A stretch of 64,000 nucleotides of DNA from Conoideocrella luteorostrata (Eukaryota > Ascomycota > Sordariomycetes > Hypocreales > Clavicipitaceae): assembly GCA_032433595.1 (NCBI GenBank), contig JASWJB010000012.1, positions 124,001 to 188,000 on the forward strand. Direction: 5' to 3'. Both the position numbers and the translations under genes were made by a program. The first letter of the stretch is position 1. Every line of letters starts with the position of its first letter. The notes below the pieces were generated by a model that had not been told where the DNA came from, searched no databases, and worked only from the letters and a program-made list of their open reading frames with translations. Shown piece after piece: positions 31,963 to 43,238 of the stretch.

Positions 31963-34512
31963 ATGGCGACTGACAGTGAGCGACGACAATGGTTCCTCCA
32001 CACTTCATATCCCGTCAACTTCCCTTCTCATGAAGCTCTGACTCTGACACGTTCCGAGTATGATTCTTTCTTGGTGGAGGAATTCGCTCGTCGCCATGAG
32101 GACACACCTGTGTGTACGCAGGCTGCTCCAGGCGTCGAAGCTGCAGAGAGCGAAACTTCCAAATCCGACACATTCACCATGCTCGGCTCCCTGACGGTGA
32201 ATGAATTAGGAGGCGAAGTAGATCATATCAATGTGGCAAGCACTGCATCTGGAACAGAGCCCGTTGGTGAGCAGCAGGACGTAGACGCTGCTCTAGTTCA
32301 AGACGATGCCCCAGATATGGAGAACAAGATGTTCACGGAGAACATGGACATCACATACAGGACGACGACAAACCCGCTCGTTGATTTATTTTGTGAGCTT
32401 GAGGACACAATTTCCGGACCATGTCTCCGGGATGCTCTAGAAGCAGCTTGGAGAGCCGACCCTCTAACCACACTCAAGATCATCTTCAACTCAAGATCTA
32501 TTCATTTGGGAAAGGCTTCGCGCTTGATCTTCTATAAAGCCGCCGGTTGGCTAGCACAGAACCATCCTCTAACCCTGCTGGCCAACCTACAATGGCTGAG
32601 TCGACCCGTCATTGAGAAGAAGGTCCAGGAACATGGCGAAGAGGACCTTGTTATTGTTGAGCCTCAGCAGGATACAGACGAACGTGTGGCATTTGACGTC
32701 AGATACGGAGTGTCTCACGGATATTGGAAGGACTTGTTAAATCTTTTGGCCCTCGCTGCTAATAATAAGCTTGATGTGTTGTCCGACCCCGCTGACGTCT
32801 TGAACGTGGAGGACTCAGTGATACGCAATTCTATTATGGCTAAGCGTCGCGGCACAAAATACAAAGGCGCCCGTGGAAGAAATAGGGGAAGAACTTTAAG
32901 TGATCCTTCGGACCGTGATGAAGAACAAAAGACTGTTTATAACTATGGTCACAACAAAGAGATGGCCAAGAAAGTTCAGAACCAAATCAGAGATGACCGC
33001 CATAAAGCAGCCGTCGACAACTTCAACAGCAACACAATTTGCCGAACGCTGCATATCACAGTCGCTCGACTATTTGCAGAACAGCTTCAGTCGGACTTGA
33101 AAGCAATGCGAAGCTCGGACCCCAAAGTACACAAGACAATCTCCCTCTGTGGCAAATGGGCTCCGTCACACGCCAACTTCCACGACAAGCACACCTTTGT
33201 CACGAGCTCCATTGCGGAAATCTTGTACCCCCAGCGATCATTTGCCAACGAGCAAGTTCGTACGATGGATCGTGAAACGTACCTTCGATATGCCCGAGAA
33301 GAGTATCGCAAGGACATGTCCGCTCTTCGCAAATATCTGGAAGTAGTTGAGAGAGATGTCACAGCAGGTACCTTCAAGAACATCAAGTACGATCGCGTTC
33401 CCTCGCAAGCAATGAGCAGATACACCAAGCTTTTCGCCCAGAAGGACTTTACTCGCTTTGAAAAGTACATTGATCGGGTTGCAGAAGGCAGGGCGAATAT
33501 ATCCGGAGCTACACTGCTGCCTTCGACCCTGGTGAAAAAAGCAATACAAACCGGAATTATGGCATCCATGCCTGATGAGGAGGGCATCGAAGAGTGGCTG
33601 AAGACAAACTCGGCAGGGGAGCTTTCCCGCCTCAAGATTCTTCAAATCGAGAATAAGGTCATTGACGCCCAATGGAACACATTGGTGAAACGCATCAAGA
33701 ACTCTGGTACATTATCTTCTTGTATTGCTGTGTGTGATGTATCTGGAAGCATGTCTGGGCCCGCTCTACGAGATGGGACAACCCCCATTCACAGTGCTAT
33801 TGGGCTTTCACTCCTGATCGCTGAAGCGACTGCAAGCCCATTTGCTGGATCATTCATCACTTTCTCTGGAACGCCCGAGATAAAAACTATTGACTTATCG
33901 CAATCACTGGCGGAAAAGTACTACAATATGCAAACCTCAGACTGGGGCATGAACACAAACTTTGTCGCTGTGTTTCGGGATTTGCTCCTCCCACTTGCTC
34001 GCAAGCACAAGCTCAAGCCAGAAGATATGATCAAACGTGTGCTTGTATTCAGTGACATGCAGTTCGACGCAGCCGAGTCGTCCTACAGCAATTCCCGTTC
34101 AGCAGATTCCAAGTGGAGCAGCTCATACGAGAGAATCTCAGCGCTCTTCCGGGCAGAAGGGTATGTGATGCCCGAGCTGGTGTTTTGGAATCTGGCCGGA
34201 GGCAACAGAGGGGATTCCACAGCCCCCAAGCCGGTGACGGCCTCGGATGAAGGCACTTGTCTTGTGAGCGGGTACTCACAGGGGATGTTGAAGGTCTTTA
34301 TGGAGAATGGCACGTTTGAGGATGAGGAGGATGAGGAGGATGAGGAGTTGGACCAGGGCGTACAAGATGAGAGTGGCAGTGATGACGAGGTCCTGGTTAC
34401 GAATCCCGAGGTCCAGGAGACAAGAAGGAAGAAGGCAAAGATGGATCCCTTGTCTGTTGTGAGAAAGGCTGTTGGCCACAAGGCGTACGACATGTTGAAG
34501 GTGCTGGATTAA
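31963..34512 (+). CDS. DUF2828 protein with C-terminal von Willebrand A domain
   Basis: A single exon of 849 residues from MATDSERRQWF. The DUF2828 region begins near residue 130 (NPLVDLFCELEDTISGPCL, DPLTTLKIIFNSRSIHLGK, FYKAAGWLAQNHPLTLL, VSHGYWKDLLNLLALAANN). The vWA domain starts near residue 585 with SCIAVCDVSGSMSG, which contains the DxSxS metal-binding motif. The remaining metal-site residues are probably the threonine in WGMNTNF and the aspartate in VLVFSDMQFD. An acidic DEEDEEDEEDEE run is near the C-terminus. The layout, helical repeats followed by a metal-binding vWA domain, resembles the Ro60/TROVE proteins that bind misfolded small RNAs, but this is an analogy. Plants and fungi carry this family without a known biochemical role. 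Expected to be cytosolic or nuclear; no signal peptide. Confidence 0.92.
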   Translation: MATDSERRQWFLHTSYPVNFPSHEALTLTRSEYDSFLVEEFARRHEDTPVCTQAAPGVEAAESETSKSDTFTMLGSLTVNELGGEVDHINVASTASGTEPVGEQQDVDAALVQDDAPDMENKMFTENMDITYRTTTNPLVDLFCELEDTISGPCLRDALEAAWRADPLTTLKIIFNSRSIHLGKASRLIFYKAAGWLAQNHPLTLLANLQWLSRPVIEKKVQEHGEEDLVIVEPQQDTDERVAFDVRYGVSHGYWKDLLNLLALAANNKLDVLSDPADVLNVEDSVIRNSIMAKRRGTKYKGARGRNRGRTLSDPSDRDEEQKTVYNYGHNKEMAKKVQNQIRDDRHKAAVDNFNSNTICRTLHITVARLFAEQLQSDLKAMRSSDPKVHKTISLCGKWAPSHANFHDKHTFVTSSIAEILYPQRSFANEQVRTMDRETYLRYAREEYRKDMSALRKYLEVVERDVTAGTFKNIKYDRVPSQAMSRYTKLFAQKDFTRFEKYIDRVAEGRANISGATLLPSTLVKKAIQTGIMASMPDEEGIEEWLKTNSAGELSRLKILQIENKVIDAQWNTLVKRIKNSGTLSSCIAVCDVSGSMSGPALRDGTTPIHSAIGLSLLIAEATASPFAGSFITFSGTPEIKTIDLSQSLAEKYYNMQTSDWGMNTNFVAVFRDLLLPLARKHKLKPEDMIKRVLVFSDMQFDAAESSYSNSRSADSKWSSSYERISALFRAEGYVMPELVFWNLAGGNRGDSTAPKPVTASDEGTCLVSGYSQGMLKVFMENGTFEDEEDEEDEELDQGVQDESGSDDEVLVTNPEVQETRRKKAKMDPLSVVRKAVGHKAYDMLKVLD

Positions 34513-36931
34513 GGGTATAGTAGTGACAGGTTTTGACACCTTGTACACCAAAGCGGCACGCTCTTATCATAGCACTTCTCACAATTATTTCAACTCGGCA
34601 GCGTCTTCGCCAAGAGACACCAGTAGCATCCATTTCATTTCATAAACTTAAATCGCGACCATCTGAAAACTCGATTCCCACACCCGTGAATGGTGAATGA
34701 AAACCTGACGCAATCGTGACCTGCGAAATTTCATCCAGTCTCAGACGAAACCTCAACAGAAAATCGACGTTATCTTGGATTCGCCTCGTCCCACAGCGCT
34801 CGCCCAATCAAGAGTGAGGGCTGGCAGGTCCGACACACGGAGGTTCATGATTTTGGTGCTAGCAGACGAAACACCACGTGGAGGTGTTTTAACGGCACAG
34901 ACATAACATTTCGTGTGAGCATGACGCAAGAGCTATTTGGAATGTGTCTTTATCGATGAGAGCATGCTCGGTACACAAAAACGGAGTCTCGAGGCGCTAG
35001 GCTCTAAGGCGCAGCAGAGTAAAGCAGGCCAAGTGCACGGCCGAGGGCCGCATGGTCGGTTCACGTACAAAATATTTCGTATCTGAAAGGGGATTGTTCT
35101 TTTCAATGAGACGTCCGGGGCAGGAAACACGTCGAAGGGGGGGGGGGGCAGGATGAGGCAATGACGAACGGCCAGGCTGCCTTGTCGTGAGGGTGTTGCC
35201 AGCCTCTGCGAGGATTTGAGGCTTGCCGTTGGGGGGGGGGGCAGGGGTTCGAAATAGGTTAGGTTGGAGGGCGTGGGGACAGAGCTGGCCAGCTGGCTGT
35301 ACAGCCTTCCGGGACGCACGGAAAAGCTATTTGCTGCTTAGATGGCGCGATGAGAATCCGGAGTGGAATTGTTGTAAGACTTGGTGGTGATTTGTCATTT
35401 GTGTTTCGTCAACGACGTTGTCCGCGAGGATTTGTTGCCGCAGACGACTCTGCGCTGGGCCGGGCTGTGTAGCTAGCTGGGCCTTGCACCAACTGAAGTG
35501 AAGGCCTTTACGATATGTTTTTGTCCGTCGCCTTCATGGCCTTATCATTTGTTGGGCGGACTGGGGAATCAAAGCTGTCAAGCCACGCCTCGCCATAGGG
35601 TTTACAGAACTGGCTGGGACGAAGCAACATCAACAACACAGCGACGTTATCACGAACTTCATCTTACATGATGAGACATTGCCAATCCCCACCCCCAGAG
35701 CTTCTCCTTTGCTGCACCACCCGCTTCACCACGACGCAATTTAGGTCATCCAAGACACACACATTCCTGTCCTAAAGTGGAGTCTTGTACTCCGCATGCT
35801 TCACTGCAACTTCAACGCCCATCGAGCGCTGATATCTTGCCGGCCCCAACAGGAAACCGAAACAGCTCTTCGCCGGCCCCGTCTTCACTCACGGGGCACT
35901 AGCCAGTCAGGCGGGGGGACAAATTAATTACCTGACCCTTCACGGCAAGGCAAACCACGCTGCAAAGGGCCAGTAATTTGTCCTCCGCCTGCCAGTCCAC
36001 CCACCACACCATACCATGTACGGAGTACAAGCTCAAGCTCTAATTGCAGGCCCTCAGCAACGCGCCAAACGCTTGTCTTAGATATCGTCCGCGACAGGAA
36101 TATTCGTCCTCCGCAGTCTGCCAGTCGCAGCTGGTATGCAAGACGCTCGGTAGGCTTATTTAGCTGGCAGGAGGTCCGCGCTACGGAAGTCTTTGCTCTG
36201 GACACATCGGAGCCGGTCTGGCGGTGGACGTTGTTGGGGTTCCCGCGAAATGGCAATAGCCCATACCCTCGCTGGGGGCGTACGGCCAAGAAATGAGCCG
36301 TCCACAAACCAATGCCGCGACATATGTAAGAGGGGAGTTTGCAATGAATGGCACGATGGGGGACCGCCACTCAACCGCATCAGTTCAGTGGCTGTTTTGC
36401 GCGCGCCGTTATGCTGTGCGTCAATTGGGCAATCAATCGCCTTGTGTAACTCGGCGACTTCCAATCGCGGCTGCGGGTGCCGCCAACGAAGGCCTTGGGT
36501 GTCTCGTGGGTCGCATTGGCGTCGAGCCAATAGTGGCGCGGGAAGACTTGAAGAATTGCCTGAGTGGGAAATGCAACTCTGTGGGTGTTGACGGGTGGCG
36601 GGTCGCATCGACGGGGTTGTTGGTTGGGTTGCGCTCAGCTGTTCAATGCACATTGCACGTGCAAGAAAGACTACTTACAATGTCAATGCGGAGTGCGGCA
36701 CAATGGATTGGACTCTTGTCGCTCACGACATGCATGCATTTTGAGAGCCTCACGATGGACATGACGAATTGCGTGAAACTGCTATCGTGTGTTTGTATTT
36801 GAGTAGAGAGGAGACTGCCCGCCACGCCACGTCCGCGGTTTGCACCATCCCGCCATTGTCATGCATACTGTCCATCCCACGGTTGTATTTCGTCAACCTG
36901 GCACCACACAAGCGTGTGTATTGATTGCCGC
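34513..36931. other. Intergenic between convergent genes, with poly-G runs
   Basis: About 2.4 kb without a convincing gene. Two long G runs (near 35138 and 35231, ten bases or so each) stand out. One TACGGAGTA is at 36019. Open frames on both strands around 36150-36800 overlap each other and show no family features. Confidence 0.45.
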
Positions 36932-37816
36932 TCAGAAATATCCGCTTAACCGCGTCTTCCACAAGTAATACCCTCCGTAGCCTGCCAGACCCAGCGTCAC
37001 AGCCTTGCTAACGTACGTAAATAGGGCGTCGTTCGCTCTGCCGAGCCTAATCGAGTTGCCCTTTGCTACAGCCGTAGTGAATGACGTGCGGTCATTCACG
37101 TGCGGGTACGGCGCGTCCACCATTTCGCCCGTCTTGGCGTCCTTCACCATGGGCACAGGCACGTCCAAGAACTCACAGAGGGGGCGGTAGCCGTCTTTGA
37201 CGGAGAACTCGAGTCGTTTGTCCGCTGGGACGGCATCCCGCACGTCCTGGTACTGCTTGTTGAACCAAGCAATCGCCTTGTCCTTTTCCTTGCCGTGGTC
37301 AAACGGCATGCCGTACTTGCTCAGGACCATGCAGAAGCGCACCCACGCACCGTGCTGCTCGTCCAACGCAGCGCAGTACATGCTTCGGAGCATGCCCGGG
37401 AGGGACGGCGGCTGCATGTTCTTGTACACGCTCTCGAGAACGCTCTCGTACCACTTCTCCGGGTCGCGGTTGAGGATGACAACTTTGGCCTCTGGGTAGG
37501 CCTCGATGAGGTCGAGGGTGAAGAGGGCGGCGGGCACGTCGACGCAGGCCTGCGAGTCCCCCAGAAGCTTGTCCCAGTCTTCTCGTGTCCACTTCTTGCC
37601 CTTGCCGGCGTATTTGGCTTCCATGGCCTGGATCCAGAGATCGCCGTCGTCAGTGGTGTTCTCAACCACGCTGATCATGTGGTAGCAGTTGTGGAAGCCC
37701 AGTCGGTGAAGGGCGGTGCGTGTGCTCATCGATCCTGTTCGATGCAGCCCATGTACGATGACACGCATGGGTACCCGACGGGCAGGGACCCCGATTGGCG
37801 TATAACCGCGTGGCAT
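36932..37816 (-). CDS. Sulfotransferase-like P-loop protein (Sulfotransfer_4 type)
   Basis: A single exon of 294 residues. The N-terminus holds VIVHGLHRTGSMSTRTALHRLG, the 5'-PSB/P-loop expected to hold the cofactor phosphate in sulfotransferases. Further family features are AKVVILNRDPEKWYESVLESV, the 3'-phosphate-binding region with conserved Arg and Ser, and ACVDVPAALFTLDLIEAYP. A C-terminal segment (VTLGLAGYGGYYLWKTRL) could be a membrane anchor. Fungi have many copies of this family; most have no known substrate, and sulfotransferase activity is mostly inferred. The start at 37816 was taken as the first ATG; MRVIVHGLHR at residue 17 is an alternative. The dense open frame on the opposite strand is a shadow of its GC-rich codons. 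Confidence 0.88.
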   Translation of the reverse strand: MPRGYTPIGVPARRVPMRVIVHGLHRTGSMSTRTALHRLGFHNCYHMISVVENTTDDGDLWIQAMEAKYAGKGKKWTREDWDKLLGDSQACVDVPAALFTLDLIEAYPEAKVVILNRDPEKWYESVLESVYKNMQPPSLPGMLRSMYCAALDEQHGAWVRFCMVLSKYGMPFDHGKEKDKAIAWFNKQYQDVRDAVPADKRLEFSVKDGYRPLCEFLDVPVPMVKDAKTGEMVDAPYPHVNDRTSFTTAVAKGNSIRLGRANDALFTYVSKAVTLGLAGYGGYYLWKTRLSGYF

Positions 37817-40800
37817 TGTAGAGGTCTGTGATGATCAGGGGAGCGGTATTGTCGTCCTCGTCGTGGTCTGCAGCGAGGCCGGTTGCTGCTGGCAAGTAAC
37901 GACAGTGGGTGTTTGGACTAGTATCAGAGATAGTGGGAAGCTACTACTTTCGTTTACAGCGCACAAACAAGGAGAAGGATGCAATAAAGTACGTCCGTCT
38001 AGTTTGCAAACGCGGAGGATGTCTGGCTGCTTAAGTGTCTCGTTTCCCTTTCTCCTCTGCTTGCCTCGATACGGCTGGCGCGGAACATGGCTCGGAGATT
38101 CGAGCAGACAGTGGTCAGCGCAACGTCTATAGCTCCGGGGAAACCTGTCACGAATAGGAAATAGCTGCATAGTATCATGTGTAGTGTATGTTTAACCAGC
38201 CAGTCAGCTGCGTCGGTTGATATGAAGCTGGGGATGAGATGGGCTAAAAGTCGGGTCCTCGGCGGTTCGGTGGCCGACAGACCGACGGGCGCGACCTTGA
38301 GCAATTCTTGGACGCCAAACACGTACAAGGGCGATCTTGGAGCGCCAAAAAGCAACGTAGCTCAGCCACTGGCGTATGTTTCATCTGACCATCTAAGCAA
38401 CTGCCGTGCTGGATAGCCAATGGAGGACATGAGGCCGGCACTAGCATCACGAGAGAGCACTATATGGATGGTGCGGCGTACGGTTGGAGTAATTACAATG
38501 TGGACCTGACATTGTACTAAGAAAACCGCCATACACTATAGAGTACCCCAGAATCCTGTATATCAACCAATGGAATTGCTACCTTGAATGCTTTAGCTGA
38601 CAAAGCCAGCAAAATCCCTGACCGATGGTCGTGTAGGTCATGGACTATCGAATGGACGGTTCATCAGGCGGATGGACGAGCGGCAGGGGGCACTTATGCA
38701 AGAACCGTTTGCTCAACTGCCAGACTTGGTCAGCTCATCCCATCCCATCTTCTCTCATAGGGTTGCATCGAGACATTAGCTGGTGCCAAACCTCAATCGC
38801 GGAGCTGCCACAAGCCCGAAGTCCGAAACATTGCTCACTGCTGGGAACAGTACGATTTGAAATGCAAAGATGTCAATAGCCCTCCGTGATTGCACATTGA
38901 CAAATCTGGACCTTCCCACGAGAGAAGGGAAGAGACAGCAGTGCAGACGCGATGAGTTTTGCTGTGCGAAATGCAAACATTCCACTCTGTGGAAGGTCGG
39001 ATGTCGGTGTCCGTGGCTGAAGCTTGAATGTGGTTTGGCAACCAGCCGCTCTTGAGTGGGGTGAGGTGGGTGAGCAACGACGGTGGTGGGTGGCAAGCCG
39101 ACGTCTCTGCTCCGTCCCAATTAAGGTTCGATAATAATTACATCGCTGTCGTAAAACCCCAGTCGTTTACTTGGTAATGCATAAAGCGACGAACAATGTG
39201 CCATGTATGTGTGCTGTGCTTCACCGCAAGTTTCCAAATCGTTTGCTCCTAAATAGCAACGCAACGCAGCATGGAAGTTGAAGGAGACGCAGGCACTGGT
39301 GCTACTCGAACGGGTTAGGCATATTCAACGGTTGGCTCCGACGAAAAGCATTGGAATGGGCGCTGCTGTGCGTGCTCATGCTGTTTGAGTATGGGATATT
39401 CTACGCCGTTGCTGCTGCGTACTCCTGTGACATTTGTGACATAATATTGAAGTTTTTCATGCTCCGCCCTCGACCAGATTCTGTAGTTTGTCCCATCTCC
39501 TCGTGCCCACGAAGGATTGTTTGTTTGCATTGCGTGCTCCGTCCGTGAATTGCAAGGCAATTAATAGCATGGATATGGTAATACTATGTTGTTATCCGCT
39601 TGTCTGCTGTTTTATGCTGACAAAGTCATGCGTGCTGTCTGTAGACTCTTATTCTCCGTAGCCAATACCTGCGCGAAGAAATGCATTACACTACAGAGCA
39701 GAGCTCGTTGACGAGTTTACAAAGCGTGTACGCCGGAGGGAGTGAGAGTTGCCATTTGGCGCTGCTTCTCAGTTTAGCATGCGAACAAAAGCTAGGGTTT
39801 GGTCAAGAGCACACCTCAATTTTGACATGACTGTTGAGTCAAGTAAAGCCACAACATCTTATACTTGATCAATTGAAGCGTAATTATAATATATATCGTG
39901 GCACAAACAACTTTGTCGTTATGATTCTAGAACACCTTTGTGGGCTTCTATCTTACGAGATGATGCCCAACCGGGGCCGAAGCGACATGGGATGATGCTA
40001 AAGCAGCAAACGTTTGTGCCGGGATACCTGTTTTGGGTTGGCGGCAGAGTCGGCCCCTCTTGAAGCTCCCCTGCCCGATAAATGAAGTAAACTCTGGATT
40101 CAAAACTCTTCTCGTCGGCTCGGTGGTGGGTACTGCATCAAGAGCTGTGCGTTGTGGACCAAGCTGAGAGTTGCAGTGAATGATTGCTAAGCTGTACGGA
40201 GCAAATATGGAGAGCTTGCGGGTAGCATCTGGAGGGTCCGATGTGAGACCCGTGGCTTCCTTCTCATGTCCGCCACGTTGACTCTGGATGGCGGTGAAGA
40301 GGTCCAACCCGATGATGTGCGTTTGAGGGTGGAGGCTTGACAAACTTAGCTGTCGGAGTTCTATTAATGCTGCTACCATGTGCACTGTATAAACGGAGCC
40401 ATTGTTGAGCAAATGGACGGTTGAAAGTCTCACAGTCCCACGGTCCCACCGATTGTCTGATCAAACGGGCGCAATGCTAAAATGATGCAATTGCGGACTT
40501 CAAGGTGCGTTGATGGACGGACCAGCAGGGTTAACCTTCAATGCGACAGTATGAGGAATGGAAGGCCACAACATGGGCATGGGATATTGGTTGGTTGTGG
40601 AATTATACAGTATTGCATCGGTTGAGCTGGGCCGGGGACAGCGAACAAAAGCTGTCGAGGCAGCCAGAGCTGTCCCTCCATCAGTCAGGCGATGCGCGTC
40701 ATCGCCGTCGACGGCTACCTGCAGTTTCCTAATTGCGGCTCCATTCGTCAACGAGGTGAGGGGCACAGAGGGGCCGAATGTGGACAGAGGGGCGACGGGC

Positions 40801-43238
40801 ACAAATTAATCGGTTCGAGCCCCCGCAACCTTCGAATTTGACTCCTGTGGCTGCCACGCAACAACACCCTCAATTATGGCTCGATTTCGATAAAATCCAC
40901 ATCGCTCGATAGAAAATTAAAGGCTCTAAGACTGGGTATTAAATCCCCCTGAACTTTCTGGCTAGGTTCGTATAATATTTATAGAATTTGGACAGGTGGG
41001 TCTAAACCGGTGAAATTGTCACCACCTTGAGAGCGTACGGAGTGCGGTGCGGTGGCACAAAATGCAGGACGCAGGTTCATTACCTGCCCAGCCAGCCCCT
41101 GCACCTTGAAGATGTTGCACGTGCTAGATAGAGGTGGCGGCGCCCTCCTTCCGCCAGCAAACTCTGCCCCTCACTTTACCACGAGGCAAGCACGAAGTAG
41201 AGTTAATATGATTCAATTCTACATCCTTGTTGACGGCTCAAGCTTGCCTCAGCATTTCCAGAACCCGCAGGCTCTGTCTGGACGTGATTGGTAATTACAA
41301 TATAAAAATCAAATAACTATGACCAGCGTCATGATGATTCCTTTCCTTTCTTGCCTGCTCATGCAATCCCCTGCACAGTCCTGCAGGCGCTCCGCTTGTA
41401 CCCCTGTCGACTGATCTTTGGGTACCGATCTACTGTTCCCATACGCCAAGGCTGGTATGCAATCCATTTATATACCTTGCTTGGTCATGGGCCGTTGACA
41501 TCATGCATGTCTGTCTGTATTGTAACTCATTAAAAAGAACCCGTTGTTGGATAGCAACGAATGGCTGTCACTCACCTCAGGCCAAAGTGCACCTACTGAG
41601 GCAGATGTCGGAATTCGTAGTTTGCCAGAACATTCTGGGCCTAGTTTTGTAGGGAGAAAAAACTGTTGACTGGGTGACTTGGGCGTTGTTGGCTGCTAGG
41701 GCCACATGGCGAGAATCTACTACGAGGTCTGGATACGAGTCATCGTTCGTCTATAGATGCGGGCTGTCGAACTCCGAGCGCATCTGGCGCTCGTCAGAAC
41801 AAGCCGATACAATGTACTCTGTAACTATAATAACCGTAATAACTATTAGCTATTGGATCAAGGGAAGATGGTTGTTCAGGCATCGATGCCCCGATGCCAG
41901 TCACCTTTGACCACAGTTGCAATCATCATGGCCAAGGATCTGGGTTACTTGCACAGACCGACGCTCCCAACACTCTTTGCTCCGTCCTCGCTCTCACATG
42001 AATTCGGAGCGCCAGGTCCGCCAGGCCCGCCAGGTCCGCCAGGCCCGCCAGGCCCGCCAGGTCCGCCCGGTGCGCAGGGTGCCAGATGATAACTGGTGAG
42101 CTATGGTGAAAAGCGCTGGGTGCCAGGTGTTTGTGTCAGTAGCCGGGCCGGCAGGGCTGTGCTGGAAAAGGGCTGCGTGTCAGCTCGCGGCCGGGATCGC
42201 ACCCGTCATCGACGGATCCCAATGTGGATCTTGAGCCGGAAGCCGCCACCGTGCTGGCTGAGGAGTCTAAAATAAAACTCTGCAGTGGCAGACCCTTTCC
42301 TGCCAACCTGCTTTGTTGTTGATAAGAGAGTTTGTTGACAAAACAGATCGTCAGGAGTAAGGGGCATTGTTCGAGCGCAACTGCAACCTGACTGCAAAAG
42401 CTTAAACATATGATGAAGCAGGTTCCGTACTCTCGTCATTCATTGCGTGTGATTTGCCATGGTTTTTCTGCTCACAGACGAAGTAATGAGCTGCATCGGG
42501 CGAGATCAGTTATCTTCGGAATGTGCAAATCGTGTCTAATCATAGTTGATGCATCGTTCCTTCCCTCTTAACTTCCGGTATCCAGTAATCTATCATCCAA
42601 CTGAGTTCTCCACCGAGGAAGGAGCAAAGAATGGACCAAAGCTCGGCCCAAGGTTGCAAGTGCAGTTTGGTGTCTGACCCTCCAATATCGTTTCCACAAA
42701 AATAAACCTTGCGCTATCAAGCATTTGGAAGCATGAAAAAAAAAAAAGGCACCAGTGTGCTTCTCGTATCTGGGCATGAGGCAAGAACTCGTCGTTCCCA
42801 TAACTTGCCGGAGCCCCACTGACTCAAGTTGCTCCGATTTTATCTAACCACTCCAACCCTCCAACATCGTCGTTATCCCTTAGTCAGGGCCACAACGACC
42901 CTCTTTTGCTCCGTTCAAGCCGCACCTTGGCGACCAAACATAGATTTTGCATTTTGGCTTGCGTGTCTCTTGTCTACCAAGACCCTCCGAGTCCACCGAG
43001 CCCACCATGTTATCGGCTTCCCCCTTGTGCTTAGGGTGCCAGCGACTGCATTGTACAAGTAGACATAATAATATATCGGCAGCAAATTGCTCCAGCCTTG
43101 GATTTCTTGTCTTTTCTCACTTCTTCCCTTTCATCATTCACCAATACCTCAACTCCTTGTCTCGATGACATATCTCCTGCGCTAAATCTGAGACTCTGTC
43201 TCAGGGCCGACCACTTCGAGGATTCTTCGTTCCCAACC
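37817..43238. other. 5.4-kb stretch without convincing genes
   Basis: I see no gene with family support. The longest minus-strand opening (39948-40433, 161 codons) starts plausibly but has no recognisable domain or promoter. A glycine-proline repeat at about 42012-42074 is listed separately. Several near-matches of the 9-mer repeat occur (40194, 41034). The right end is the Prm10 gene leader. Confidence 0.4.
42012..42074 (+). repeat. 9-bp minisatellite that can encode a collagen-like Gly-Pro-Pro run
   Basis: Seven units of CCAGGYCCG or close variants. In the frame open at 41853-42089 they read as repeated Gly-Pro-Pro. The opening is only about 78 codons, begins without a clear start and lacks a signal peptide, so it may be a non-coding minisatellite. 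Confidence 0.7.

Noticed and set aside
36156..36802. Overlapping openings on both strands
   Set aside because: Mutually exclusive frames without motifs or start context.
37100..37831. 243-codon plus-strand opening
   Set aside because: It lies antisense to the sulfotransferase-like gene and is explained by that gene's GC-rich third positions.
39948..40433. 161-codon minus-strand opening
   Set aside because: No recognisable domain or promoter; a lone opening of this size is expected by chance in 64 kb.
43098..43238. 47 extra N-terminal codons of the Prm10-like gene
   Set aside because: Leader-like composition; the ATG at 43239 has a much better context.
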